A stretch of DNA of 64,000 nucleotides from Musa acuminata AAA Group (GCF_036884655.1 NC_088355.1:26163001-26227000); one strand, 5' to 3'. Positions 1 through 11,906 are shown, counted from the first letter of the stretch. Program-made: numbers and translations. The notes: generated from the letters alone by a model not told the origin.

Positions 1-20
1 CTAGAAGTTTGTCCGTTACA
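1..20 (-). repeat. 3' LTR fragment of the non-coding element (first 20 bp)
   Basis: The sequence up to TCCGTTACA matches the end of 4120-4139. It is followed by the polypurine tract, so it is the beginning of the 3' LTR on the minus strand. The rest lies outside the window. Confidence 0.8.
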
Positions 21-33
21 TTCTCCCCCACTT
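21..33 (-). promoter_or_regulatory. Polypurine tract of the non-coding element
   Basis: On the minus strand it reads AAGTGGGGGAGAA directly before the LTR start. The same 13 bases stand before the 3' LTR of the second copy (29245-29257). This is the expected primer for plus-strand DNA synthesis. Confidence 0.8.
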
Positions 34-3000
34 ATCCCTTCGATGTCCTCGTCGAAGCCTTTATGAACACTGCAACTCTTCACCTTTGCTGAGTCTTCAA
101 TCTTCTGCTCCAGCTGCAATGCGCCTCCTAGCTCCCAGCTGCTCTCCGCTGCTATTTTTTTGTAGTCGAATCTTTGATCCGCCATGCTACTTCAACTCAC
201 CAATGACTCTGACTCTGATGTGGGGTTGGCTGAGTTGTGTTGATCCTTGTCGATTCTTGCGGATCCACCAAATGAAGGAAAAGACCATCTTTACTGCGCC
301 AGTCTCTCAAAATTTTCACATGCTGCTTGAACTGGGTGGATGCTTGTTGGAGCTTTAACGAGCATCGCCTCACAAACTTCTGAAGTTTTGGGTCCTTCCT
401 CCACAAAATCTGCTCATTGACTCTTCTTTCGGTTAGTTGTCACATCCAAGTAGGTTCGCATCACTTCCACTTTCGATTGGCATTTCGTTGGGAAATGAAG
501 CGGACAATCTACTCTCAGTAGCACTGATCACCGTCGGTGAGGATTTGACAACTATTGTCTTCCATTATCTTCGAAGGGTCTTTGAACTTGTGCAGGGCTC
601 CTCTGCTGGATAGATAAGAGAATTGGGGTACTTGGTTTCGCCCATTCTCTTAAGAGTTGAGAAGGCAAAGGTTACTTGACTTCGCCCACCTCCTCGAGGT
701 TGTACTTCATGCATCGAGCTAGTTACTGGCCTTCGCCTGCTCTTTGCTCACACTTCTGAAGCACTTGAAGTGTTTGCACTCCTTGCGTTGAGTTAGCTAC
801 TGTGATTCACCTTCTCAATGTCATCGAACTTCTGGAATGCGGGAAGTTTTCACCCCAACTTGGAGTAATTCTCTGATAGATGAGGTCGCCTCTGGGATTG
901 TACCGTCTTCTCCATCAACCCTGCCGCCTACTCCACTGAGTAGCAAAGGTACAGCACCGTGTACTGCTTGCTTCGTTCCTTGGTCGTGCACTCTTGCATG
1001 ACCCGAAGTCCTTCACTTACGGTAATCTTGATGAGAAACTTGTTGACACCGGTCTTACGAGGTTTCTTGGCCTCTGCCCTTCAGCCTTGTCTCGGTACTT
1101 AGAGATTGCCTCTGCATACTCCACCTCCTCGGCCCCTTTCACGACCAAGCGCTCTCCCTCTATGAGAGCAAGGGATCAATGACTTGCACGGAAGTCCCGC
1201 CTATGCGGTACCATGGCGCTGCCATGCCCATGGCCCTACTATCCGTCGCCTCGCATCTGCATCCCTTTTCTTCACGATCAGTAGATATGTTTCCGTGGCA
1301 CTCCTCTGAGTCCACCTCCATTCTAACTGATGCTTGATTTTGGGTAGCTAAGTCCCTCTGGACTCATCGTCGCTTCCTCGCCCCTTTCGACCCCCTGCTT
1401 CAACACCTCTGTGTTCTCCAAGTAGTCCGTTTGGTCAATGGAAAGACAGACTGCAACTCCCATGCATGGCCTCTGCCATCACGTTGTAGAGTTTGCACCG
1501 ATTCTCTTCTCCTTAGCTTCCTTGGTAGCAACGTTCGCTTACTCGACCTTGTCCTCTGACTTGTCGGGCTCCCTTAAGCGAATATGAGCTTTGGAGTAGT
1601 CCAACTCTCCAGTTGCTTCGATCATACCTCTGCATGATCAAGTCCCTCCCATGGAACTCACTGGTACTTGCATTCGAACTTTTCCCTTGGTGGAACCCAG
1701 CCCCCATATACTGATGACCAAGGTTTTCATCCGATGCAAAATTCGGTGCACGCCCAGAAGACCCGCCTCTGCGGTACCATGGCCTTCACTCCTTGAATCC
1801 ATAGCCCTTCTTGCCGTCGTGTTGTTCACCAAAGCTGAGCTCCCAGTAGCTCCCGATCATACCTCCATATGATCTCATCCCTCACGGGACAGATTGTGTG
1901 TATCGCATTACCACGAACTGTTCCACCACGATCCGCTGCACCATGTCGCCTCTTGGTGACATCTCCATTGCATTCTGATCCTTGTGGAATAAACTCGAAT
2001 TGTGAACCCTCCATGTGTGGCCTTTGCTAATACATCGCAGGGTCCCTTCCACCTTCGATTTTGTTCGCTCCTCTGGCAATCGACCTTCATCCACCCACTC
2101 CTGGGTCACACCTAGATGAAGCACCGCTCTAGGACAGTCCGTCGCCTAGTAGCTCTCGAAGTCCACCGACTTCACTGTAATCTGTGCACCATTGTTTGGA
2201 TCCTAGGCCTCTGCCCCTACCAGTACAATCTCCGCTGCGCACTGCTTCCTTCATAGCAACTCAAATGGCAACACTGTGGCATATTCTTCAAGAGTACCCG
2301 CCTCTGCGTCCTCTTGCCCCGTGCTAAGGCCTTCTGAACCCAACTTCGCCTCCGCAAATTGAGTCGCCTTAGTTCCTCCATCAAATGCTCCTCCGAGATA
2401 AGGTGCATGTGCCCAAAAGCTCCCTTCGTCTTTGGCACCATGCAAGATGAGTCCGCTCCGTCAGAATGAAGGACCCATGGAACAACATGATCCTACCCTT
2501 GCCTCTGCAAGAGTTCATGTCTTTGACCTCTGTCTAAGGAAAGCACTGTGCTTCTTCTCCATGTTCCAACTTCTCTGCTGGCTCCCTTCATGCGGCTTGG
2601 GTACTTCGCCAAGTTACACCCAAGTTGTTCCACTCCTCGTTTTTGCATTGAGTCGATGGTGGCCCTCGCGCCCACCATTCCACGGGTCAGCCCTCCCTTG
2701 AGTCCGATCTCCATATCGACTCTAAGTGTGCCTTCATTTAAGTTGCTTCAGGTCGCTCCCCCACTTGATCTCGCAATGCATCCACCAATGCATTCTCTCG
2801 AGCGAGATCATGCGGCAACTCCTTGCTGCTTGCTCGGTCCATTGAGCTTCGTGGAGTTGTTGTTTGTGAGGTACTCCTCCTCAACATGTGAAGTCCGTCT
2901 TACATGATTCTCCCTCTGGAGTGCCGAGACTTATCCCTCCTGGATAACTGTCCCGTTGGAGCAACATCTCTCTTCGTTTCGGAGACCACCATCCCCTTGG

Positions 3001-3676
3001 ACTACTCCGATCTGCTGAACAAACTGTGCAATGTCTTGCCTCCTGCAAACGCACTTGCTAGATTGCGCCTCCACGTCAATACAGCCACCGCTGCACCCCT
3101 CAAGGCCTAGCAACATGCTGAACTCGTTGCACACTTCAGCCTCTTCCGGACGTATCCTTTGCATGCCGAAGAGAAAGTTTCAATGCTCCATGGCGCCGAG
3201 TCTCGGCCGCCTTGGGATGGCCACGAACATTCCATCGTCCGCATACAAGCCCATGCATGAGTACCAAATTCTTAGAGTTAGCAATTCCCCTCACCTCTGT
3301 GAGCTTTGCACAACTCTTTCGATCGCTGAGCAACTCATTCCACTTTGCATGGTCTCATCCTTTGCCAAGCGCCTTGCTTGCCTTGAGCACCATCAAGTCA
3401 AGTTGCCAACGTTGAGCCGTAGCTCAAACTCAGCCATCCCAACCTTTGTGCGCTCTGCATTCTTCCAAGCTTGCCTGTTCTCGTGGTGCCTTTTGCGCGA
3501 AGGGTTGGCCATTCCTCTGAATGCCAATGTTAGATGCCCGCTCCTCTGAGCGACTCTTTTCCCTACATCTCCATGCCCATTTTCCCTCAAACGGTCGCGC
3601 ATGCTGACTGCCCTCAACGCAGCCCCGCTAGGGACCCCACGTTTGCATGTCAAGTGTTTCTATGAGTGCTTGTCCC

Positions 3677-3688
3677 GCTCTGATACTA
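3677..3688 (-). promoter_or_regulatory. Primer-binding site (initiator tRNA-Met type)
   Basis: On the minus strand it reads TAGTATCAGAGC, one mismatch from the common plant TGGTATCAGAGC site complementary to the 3' end of initiator tRNA-Met. It lies three bases inside the 5' LTR, which fixes the orientation of the element. Confidence 0.75.
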
Positions 3689-3691
3689 TAA

Positions 3692-4139
3692 TGTCGCGAC
3701 CTTGGCTGGATTTGCCTAAGGCATGCGGCACCCTCGCGCGTCCGTCCGCAAAGGTCAGCCTCCCCGAAGCCTCCCATTGTCCCTTAGGACCAACAAAAGA
3801 GAGAACGGGTTAAAGAGAACGCCTCAATCGGGATCCACAAGCAAACATGTCCGAAAAACACTTCATAGACAATGCAAATTACAAACAGACTTTACAAGCT
3901 TTGAATAGTTGCACAACAAAGGGTAAAATGGTCCATTACAGATCCAAAAGCTCTCGCACGTGTCCACATGACACAACCTTTATTTACAAGCCTAAAGATG
4001 CCACCAACCCAACTAACATGGGACTATTTAGCCTTCGGTCGCCCCTCTACCTACTGTACAAGGTATAAACATGCCAAAAGACAATGGACAGACTTAAGCA
4101 TTACATCCAACATCTTGTTCTAGAAGTTTGTCCGTTACA
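3692..4139 (-). repeat. 5' LTR of the non-coding element
   Basis: About 448 bp, with ends TGTAACGG and CGCGACA on the minus strand. It aligns along its length with the LTR at 29258-29703, which has the intact ends TGTCACGG and CCGTGACA. The base after 4139 starts the left fragment of an old family A LTR, so this element appears to have inserted into that LTR. The matching target duplication would be left of the window. Confidence 0.8.
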
Positions 4140-4736
4140 GTTCGTACGATAAAACCCGATTAACGTCTAAACGTAGATTCGGAAAGCTCTGAACTTAGAA
4201 ACTCGTTCGTAAAAGCGCAGAAGGCAGTAGCTATTTATGAGGTTTGTAGTAAAGATAAAATGCTCAAAGTAAATGCAAATCGAGATTTAGAGTGGTTCGG
4301 TCAATCTTGACCTACTCCAATTTTGGCTTCCTCCACCGACGAGGTCACCGACGTCAACTAGAGGCCTTCCTTCAATAGGCGAAGGCCAACCACCGTTTTA
4401 CAATTTCACTCCTTTTGACGGGCTTAGGAGACAACCCTTACAGAAATTTTCTCTCCTCTCTTTACAACTCAAAACTTTGAAGAACAAAGAGAGAACTTTT
4501 GGCCTTTACAACAATTTTGAGCTCTAAGAATCACAGAAAGAGATCAAGATTTCGAGTGTAAGTTGCTACCTTTTAGTACTGAATGGGTGGGGTATTTATA
4601 GGCCCTAACCCAGTTCAAATTTGGAGCTCAAAACTGTCAATTCCCGGAATTCTAGGATCAGGCGGTTGCACCTCCTGACTGGGGCGGTTGCACCGCCTAG
4701 CAGAGTTCGAAGACTGAGCCTTTGGGCGGTGCCACC
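4140..4736 (-). repeat. Old family A LTR, left fragment
   Basis: Minus-strand family A LTR sequence resembling 12600-13560. It includes the block around GGGTGGGGTATTTATAGG (minus-strand TATA box, 4593-4600) and a few copies of the GGCGGTTGCACC motif. The left end is cut by the non-coding element. The right end stops where copia B inserted; the LTR resumes at 26063, and CCACC is duplicated at 4732-4736 and 26058-26062. It lacks most of the U5 repeat array of the younger copies. It is the oldest recognisable layer of the nest. Confidence 0.8.
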
Positions 4737-6231
4737 TGCTAGTCATAGGTGCCCAGCAAGCCAATCACGTGAGTGATGGCACGTGTGACTTGATACATAA
4801 TCTTTTTGCTTATTATATTTTGGCGTATATCACTTTATAACTATTGCATAAATGCATATATATAATGTGATGTCCTTGGATTTGTGCAATGGGAATCGGA
4901 TCGGGATGAGATCACGATAATGAGATCGATTCACCTTTAAACACATATCCTAAATAATCCCGGTCATAGGTTACTCAAGAGGGACATCGTGATAACCGGA
5001 TAGACTGGTGTGCTGTATACCCGTCCATAAGATGGATGCAGCTGGTCTCATAGCTACCCGTGTAGGGACACTAGGGATACAGTACAGGTGCTCATTGGAG
5101 AATGAGTTCACTGATTGATCCGCTTACGGAATGCTGGATGATTGATGATGCCTTATTGTCAGACAGCGATTCCGCAGTCCTAGTGGTGTATCTGGTCCTT
5201 AGACTTGAGACACCGAGGATGTCCTGTATGAGTGCTCCACTCTTTGATACCATACTTATAGGTTTGGTTGTCCCATATCTAGTACAGCTGGTCATTGGGA
5301 ATGGTAGTCGACCTTACGAGGGCTATTGAGTGTCGACAGAGGATCATCCACTCTCAGCGTCATGAGAGGAATATCCCATGTGTTCTTGCTCAGACAAATC
5401 CCTGGCCAGGGTCATTTGGGTTGAGAGAGAAAGAGTTCTCCGGGAGAATCCGATTAGAGCGAGACTTGAGTAGAAACTGTATGGGTCTAACAACACCATG
5501 CTCGATATACGGTCTCTGGAATATTAGATGGATGAGGGACTATAGGTACATGGTAACTGAGGACAGACAGGTCCAATGGATTGGATTCCCCTGTATCGTC
5601 TGGGGACTACGGCGTAGTGGCCTAGTACGTCCGTAGTCGATGAGTCGAGTGAATTATTACAGAGATAATAATTCACTGAGTTAGAAGGAGTTCTGATAGG
5701 TATGACTCACGGCCAGCTCGATATTGGGCCTAGAGGGTCACACACATATGGTAGGCATTGTGATGAGTAGAGGTTCGGATATGAGATATCCGACGGAGCC
5801 CTTGTCTTATTGGATGCAGATCCAATACCCACTAGGGAAGGACCCATTAGGGTTTGACACGGGATCTCTATAAATAGGAGGGATTCACAGCCTCATAGGC
5901 TAGAGTCTTTGCTTGCCCTTCCTATTCTCCTCTACCTCTCTACCTCAGAGTAGGCCTGGAGTTTTTGAGGAGCGTCGTCGCAACCCTGCTGTGTGGATCA
6001 CCGCTAGAGATGAGGACGCTTGACCTCCTTCACCCTCTCCTAAGGATCTGCAAGGAAACAGGGATATACGATCTCCCTAGGTAACACAATCTCTATACGC
6101 AGTTTTATGTTTTACGGATTTTTTATGCACCAATCTTCGCACGACGACGAACATCTTTTTGGGAATCGGGGATTTTTGTTTTCTTGTTCTTCCGCTTCGC
6201 ATATGATGTCGCCCCCTATGATTTCCCAACA
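4737..6231 (+). repeat. 5' LTR of copia B
   Basis: 1495 bp, starting TGCTAGTCATAGG and ending GATTTCCCAACA. It matches 11907-11919 plus 24507-26057 with scattered substitutions and a much shorter AT microsatellite. Small open frames inside are conserved between LTRs only because the LTRs are copies; I do not call them genes. Confidence 0.92.
5869..5876 (+). promoter_or_regulatory. TATA box of the copia B 5' LTR
   Basis: TATAAATA in an LTR context, repeated at 25695-25702 in the 3' LTR. The cytosine- and thymine-rich stretch downstream (about 5915-5945) fits the U3/R boundary. Transcription would start about 30 bases downstream; that start is inferred. Confidence 0.65.
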
Positions 6232-6232
6232 G

Positions 6233-6245
6233 TGGTATCAGAGTC
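6233..6245 (+). promoter_or_regulatory. Primer-binding site of copia B
   Basis: TGGTATCAGAGTC lies one base inside the 5' LTR. It matches the initiator tRNA-Met complement TGGTATCAGAGC except near its end. Confidence 0.85.
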
Positions 6246-8038
6246 AGGTTGTTCGTGCGAATGATTGGTTTTGAACTGCGTGTGTTGTGTTTAGGAAGAA
6301 TATTGACGTCAAAATCGTTGACGCAAAAGCGAGGAAGGGCAGCAACTGGCAGCAACAGTTGCTGCCCTCGATCTGCATGCTTGCAGCCACCTGCAACGGC
6401 AGCCGCAGCCGCAGCCAGGCAGCACAGCGTCGGCGCATGCGCAAGCGCTGTGCCTCAAGCAGCCGGCCGGCGGTCTGCTTGCAGCAGGGTTGCAACTGGC
6501 GGGGCTGGCAGCCCACGGGCAGAGGCGCCGCAGGGCAGTGGCGCTTGTCGCCGCTGCTCCCGCGGGCAAAACTCCCCCTATAAGGGCGGCCGCCCGGCGG
6601 TACAGCACCATCTGCGGAGGCAGCGGCGCCCGAAAGGGGCACCCACCCGTAGCGGCATCGCCGCCAGCGGGCGTGCTGCAGGCGAGGGCAGTGCCCTCGC
6701 CCTACCGCACAGGCCGCCGCCGGCAGGGTGGCGACGGCGGCAACAGCAACAAGGGGAAAGGGTATTAGGGTTTTCTGGGCAAAAGATAGTTTTGCCCCTC
6801 GGAATTTGAAAAATTCCAGTTTTTGTCTTTTGTCCAAATTACGAAAATACCCTTAGGAATTGAGAAATTCCCTACATGTCCCTGATTTCAGAAAAATATT
6901 AATTAATTAAAAGGTTTAGTTGATTATTATTTTGTATTATTATCTAGTAGTCCTACATGATGATGATTATTTATACATGTGATGTATGATGTGTGGACGG
7001 ATGATCATGGACCGTGTGATGTGTGTACTTGTGATTATTATTATTGAGGTCTGCGAACCTCCATTATATTTCTCGTTTATTGTCGGGCCTACGTGCCTAT
7101 GATTAAGTTGTAATCACATGAGGAGGCGCAGCGGGAGCGTGGATGCGATAGCGGGACCCACGAGACGGACGATCGTGATGCATGGAGATACATCAAGATG
7201 TCGACGGAACCGACAAGGACGAGATGGACGATCACAGGGCATGGAGATGCACCGTTTCACACATAGATCTTGATATAAGTGATTAGGCCTACTGGCTCGG
7301 GCCTAATCATATTAGGTTGTGGTCCATGATCATCTGATGTGATTGCTTATACACATACTATATATGTATATATATTTGCATGCGATGTAGATATATATTA
7401 AATATATATATGTGTGACATGTCATATTAGGAGACCAAATTATAGAAACATCTCTCGATAATATTAAGTCGGTAAACGTGAGGCAATTAGATTGACCCAC
7501 GTGGCCTTCCATCGTTATGAGTAGGAACCGATTCCCGGTGTAGGTTGAGTTGGTCGAGTCCCTCGAGACTCACCTATATCGCGATTCGCTATCTTGCTTA
7601 CGACATAGAGATGTCACCGGTGACCTGAGGGCATGGTATGCTTGGTCGAGTCCCTTGAGGGTATATCATCAAATCAGACTCATATTGTAACGAAGGTGTT
7701 GACTTAACCGAGCATCATGGTTGGTCGAGTCCCTCGAGGCCATGGTGATTCGGAGGCCGAACAGGATGGGAATCACAAGGAGTTGTGATCGGCAAGAGTT
7801 GCCTACCTTTTAGGCTTAGTGTGATTGGTCGAGTCCCTCGAGGTTACACTAAGACGCTGATTGAATCCTGATCCTCACTAGAAGTGTGCCGGAGACTTCC
7901 GTTTCACGTGCTGAGGGTGTCGCGTGACTCGTTAGTAAAATAGTGGGAGCATATTAAGATAGAAGTCCATATCTTGATAGTTTATTTCTTGCAAAATCTG
8001 CATGTTATTCATTTCTGCTACATCTTTATTTTCAGAAA
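6246..8038 (+). other. Long structured 5' leader of copia B
   Basis: Nearly 1.8 kb of untranslated leader between PBS and gag. A GC-rich block (about 6335-6770) stands out from the AT-rich surroundings and opens with a perfect 12-bp stem (6337-6348 with 6356-6367). From 7541 to 7853 there are four hairpins sharing the inner sequence TTGGTCGAGTCCCTCGAGG (one copy has a C-to-T change, another differs at its edge), each closed by a different outer stem. Between them are a 12-bp palindrome GTCACCGGTGAC (7613-7624) and small hairpins at 7772-7789, 7791-7803 and 7801-7815. Packaging, dimerisation or translation control are possible roles; these are inference. Confidence 0.7.
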
Positions 8039-8794
8039 ATGTCGCTTTCAAATCCCTTACGTGGCATACTTGATGTCAACCGCCTCACTGGTCCAAATTA
8101 TACGGATTGGCTCCGTAACTTGAGAATTGTTCTCACAGCGGAGAAAATCGTGTACGTCCTTGATATTGTGATGCTTACGCCCGAAGAAGGGGCAAGCGAG
8201 GATGAGATCGCTCGCTACGTTAAGTACATTGATGACTCCACTCTTGCTCAGTACTATATGTTGGGCTCTATGACTCCAAAGTTACAGAGACAACATGAAA
8301 AGATGGATGCCAGATCCATTCTCCTACATGTCAGCAAATTGTTTGAGGAACAGGGAAGGACTCAACGATATGAGATATCCAAGAGCCTTTTCCGCGCTAG
8401 GATGACTGAGGGGACACCGGTTCAGAACCATGTCCTAAAGATGATTGAGTGGATAGAGAAACTCACAGGTCTAGGAATGGTCCTAGAGGATAACTTGTGT
8501 GTGGACATTGTGCTTCAGTCCCTACCAGATTCCTTTTCACAGTTCATAATGAATTTTAATATGAACAAGCTTGAGGTGACTCTCCCAGAGCTCCTCAATA
8601 TGTCGAGGGAGGCAGAGAGTACTATTAAGAAAGAGAAGCCAGTTCTTTACACTGGTGAGACCAGAAAGAAAAGGGCAAGGGCAAACAAGGTAAAGCAAAG
8701 GTTGCTGAGAAAGACCCAGCAAAGGACAAAGGCCAGTGCTTCCACTGTGGTAAAGATGGGCATTGGAAGAGAAACTGCAAAGAGTACCTTGTAG
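8039..8794 (+). pseudogene. Copia B gag, frameshifted before the zinc knuckle
   Basis: The capsid-like part of Gag is open for 251 codons. The N-terminal motif LTGPNYTDWLRNLRIVL is typical of the copia gag (UBN2-like) family. After about codon 210 the frame runs into a false C-terminus. The true continuation is in another frame: it gives a lysine/glycine-rich linker and a CCHC knuckle [14 protein letters not shown] at 8737-8778, then runs on toward protease. A single net indel near 8665-8675 explains this. The knuckle binds element RNA in the particle. The start is the first ATG after the leader, with the copia-like opening right behind it. Confidence 0.85.
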
Positions 8795-8958
8795 AAAGGG
8801 CGAAACAAAAGCTTGATGAAGCTTCAGGTACATTCATGATCAGTCTCCATTTGTCAGACTCTTATGATAACACATGGGTATTGGATACCGGTAGTGCTTA
8901 TCATATATGCAATTCGTTGTAGGTTCTGGCAAGGCCTAGGAGACTAGAGAGAGGCGAG
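8737..8958 (+). pseudogene. Copia B nucleocapsid knuckle and protease start
   Basis: In the frame of the downstream pol, this stretch encodes the CCHC knuckle and then the retroelement aspartic protease active site WVLDTGS (aspartate codon 8884-8886). A TAG at 8920-8922 interrupts the frame soon after; the context suggests a former CAG glutamine codon changed by one transition. Translation past it runs without a break into the ATG at 8959, so the long pol frame downstream is only the remainder of a Gag-Pol polyprotein. Confidence 0.8.
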
Positions 8959-11892
8959 ATGGACCTCAAGATGGGTAATGGAGCAAAAGTTGTTGTATTA
9001 ACTGTTGGCGAGGTCGCCCTACATCTGCCTAGTGGAGCTTTTATTGCATTAGATGCATGTTATTTTGTTCCTTCTTTTATCAAAAACATTATCTCCATTT
9101 CATGTTTAACAATTAGTGGATATAAATTTATTTTTGAGAACAATGGTTGTTCGATATTATTAGATGATAAGATCATCACGAAAGGAACATTGCATAATGG
9201 TTTATTTATGTTAGACACCACTCCATATATCATGAATGTAAATGTGTCTAAAAGGAAACGAGATGAGTTAAACAGTGCATTCCTGTGGCATTGTAGGCTA
9301 GGTCACATCCATGAAAGAAGGATTCAAAAGTTGCTAAATGATGGATATCTAGATCCATTCGACTATGTGTCATATGCAACTTGTGAGCCTTGCATTCGTG
9401 GAAAACTGACCAAATCTCTATTTAGTAGAACTGGAGAGAGAGCCAATGAGTTGTTGGAACTCATACATAGTGATGTATGTGGACCCATGTCAACTCATGC
9501 CATTGGAGGTTACTCCTACTTCATTACATTTACTGATGATTTCTCAAGCTATGGATATGTGTACTTAATGAAGTACAAGTCCGAGGCCTTTGAGAAATTC
9601 AGAGAGTATAAGAATGAGGTGGAGAACCAGACTGGAAAGAGTATCAAAACTCTTCGATCAGATCGAGGAGGTGAATACTTAAGTACAGAGTTTACTCAGT
9701 TCCTCAAGGACCATGGGATATTATCCCAATTGACACCTCCTTATACACCTCAGCTCAATGGTGTCTCTGAAAGGAGAAATCGTACATTATTAGATATGGT
9801 ACGGTCCATGATGAGTTTCGCTGACCTACCCATCTCATTCTGGGGATATGCCCTAGAAACCGCAGCTTACCTTCTGAACAGAGTTCCAACTAAGTCGGTA
9901 GTGTCTACACCATATGAGATATGGAAAGGGAAGAAGCCTGATCTTAAGGTTGTTAAGATTTGGGGCTGCCCTGCCCATGTTAGAAGACACAACCCCGATA
10001 AGTTAGAATCAAGGACAGAGCGATGCAAATTTATGAAATACCCCAAGGAAACTTGTGGGTATTATTTCTATCATCTCGAGGACCAAAAGGTCTTTGTAGC
10101 TAAGAGAGCAGTGTTCCTTGAGAAGGAACACATTCTTGACGGAGACAGTGGGAGAATGATAGAATTGAGCGAGGTTGGAGAACCAAGCTCAAGCACCACT
10201 CTACAGCCCGAGTCTGTTCAGGTACCTAATACACAAGTATCAACTTTACGCAGGTTTAATAGAGTATCCCATCCTCCTGAGAGATATGTGGGACATATTA
10301 GAGCAGAGGATGTAGAGGATATTGATCCTCAGACCTACGAGGAGGCTATTATGAGTATAGACTCCGGGAAATGGCAAGAAGCCATGAATTCTGAGATGGA
10401 TTCTATGTACTCCAATAAGGTTTGGAACCTAGTTGATGCGCCCGAAGGTATTGTACCCATCGGTTGCAAGTGGATCTTTAAGAAAAAGATCAGAGTAGAT
10501 GGAAAGGTAGAGACCTATAAAGCAAGGCTAGTCGCTAAGGGGTATCGTCAAAGGCAAGGTGTTGACTACGACGAAACTTTCTCACCCGTAGCAATGCTAA
10601 AATCCATCAGAATTCTATTGGCTATTGCAGCACACTACGATAATGAGATCTGGCAAATGGATGTGAAAACCGCATTCCTCAACGGGAACCTCGAGGAGGA
10701 GGTGTATATGATGCAACCTGAGGGATTCATGTCCAAGAACTGCCCAGATAAGGTGTGTAGATTGCTTAGATCCATTTATGGACTAAAGCAAGCTTCCCAA
10801 AGTTGGAACATAAGATTTGATGAGGCAATCAGATCCTATGACTTTGTTAAGAACGAAGATGAGCCTTTTATATACAGAAAGGTAAGTGGGAGTGCTATCA
10901 CCTTTTTGGTGTTATATGTGGATGACATCCTCATCATTGGGAATGATATAGGAATGCTATCCACAGTAAAGGCTTGGTTATCTAGACACTTCTCCATGAA
11001 GGACTTGGGGGAAGCATCCTATATTTTGGGGATTAGAATCTATAGAGATAGATCCAAGAGGATGCTTGGCTTATCCCAGTCCAGGTACATAGAAACCATT
11101 GTCAAAAGGTTTGGCATGAAAAATTCCAAGAGAGGTCTCATACCGATGAGACATGGGATATCGCTTTCTACGAGTATGTCCCCAAAGACTCCAGAAGAAA
11201 GGGCGAACATGGATATGATACCTTATGCCTCAGCAATAGGGTCTATCATGTATGTCATGCTATGTACTAGGCCTGATATAGCGAATGCTCTGAGTGTCAC
11301 GAGCAGGTATCAAGCGGATCCAGGCTTGGAGCACTGGAAAGCAGTGAAGTGTATCCTTAAGTACTTGAGAAGGACTAAGGATCTTTTACTAGTATATGTT
11401 GGTAATAGCCTTAAGGTTGAAGGCTACACTGACTCAAGTTTTCAGTCTGATGTCGATGATAGCAAGTCGAATTCAGGGTATGTGTACACCTTGATGGAGG
11501 AGCAGTGTGCTGGAAGAGTTCCAAGCAAGATACCACTACTGACTCGACCACAGAGGCGGAGTACATTGCTGCATCAGATGCAGCAAAGGAGGGAGTCTGG
11601 GTGAAGATGTTCATCACTGATTTGGGAGTCATTCCGAATAGCGAGAAGTCGACTTCCTTATATTGCGACAACTATGGGGCGATTACTCAAATAAAGGAAC
11701 CCGGGTCTCATCAGAAGTGTTCTGAGGAGGTTCCAGCTTATTAGATAGATCGTAACCCGAGGAGATGTAGCAGTGGAAAGAGTTCCATCCGAAAATAACA
11801 TTGCAGATCCACTGACAAAGCAATTGTCTCAGATTGTCTTTGAGTGTCACAGGAGTCTGATGGGGATCAGACACATAGGTGATTGGCTTTAG
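8959..11892 (+). pseudogene. Copia B pol: integrase, reverse transcriptase, RNase H
   Basis: An 881-codon frame is open from 8959 to 11604. Seen in order: HHCC zinc finger (H111, H116, C142, C145), integrase core with D172, D235 and E271, reverse transcriptase from about residue 485 with YVDD at 653-656, then RNase H with the GYTDSSFQSD motif. Near 11490-11500 a lost base shifts the frame; RNase H goes on in the frame 11505-11744 (motif STTEAEYIA). A second shift near 11710 and a TAG in place of a sense codon separate the tail, which still reads VPSENNIADPLTKQL and ends at TAG 11890-11892. The enzymes would copy and integrate the element. With these breaks this copy is non-autonomous. Confidence 0.92.
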
Positions 11893-11894
11893 GT

Positions 11895-11906
11895 CAAGTG
11901 GGAGAT
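11895..11906 (+). promoter_or_regulatory. Polypurine tract of copia B
   Basis: A purine-rich AAGTGGGAGAT stretch sits just after the pol stop and directly before the 3' LTR start TGCTAGTC. Position and composition fit the plus-strand primer. Confidence 0.75.

Larger units (their letters stand above)
1..4139 (-). mobile_element. Non-coding (non-autonomous) LTR retrotransposon, 3' LTR cut by window edge
   Basis: Read on the minus strand, this is a complete 5' LTR (3692-4139), a primer-binding site, about 3.6 kb of internal sequence, a polypurine tract (21-33) and the first 20 bases of the 3' LTR (1-20). The LTR start next to the tract, TGTAACGGAC, matches the start of the 5' LTR. No gag, protease, integrase or reverse transcriptase motif is visible in any frame; the open frames are short and inconsistent. 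It is therefore a non-autonomous element mobilised in trans, and its superfamily cannot be assigned from structure alone. A truncated copy lies at 26691-29703 in the opposite orientation. The internal region is rich in the motif CAGAGG (CCTCTG on the plus strand). Confidence 0.8.

Noticed and set aside
1513..2124. Overlapping minus-strand frames in the non-coding element, partly shared with 27150-27880
   Set aside because: Frames change between the two copies and contain no gag or pol motif; shared frames reflect sequence homology only.
5092..5636. Small frames conserved in both copia B LTRs
   Set aside because: Conservation follows from LTR duplication. The frames overlap on both strands and have no recognisable domains.
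6244..6837. Frames of 92-197 codons on both strands in the copia B leader
   Set aside because: GC-rich composition keeps several frames open at once. No family motifs and no codon-based support.
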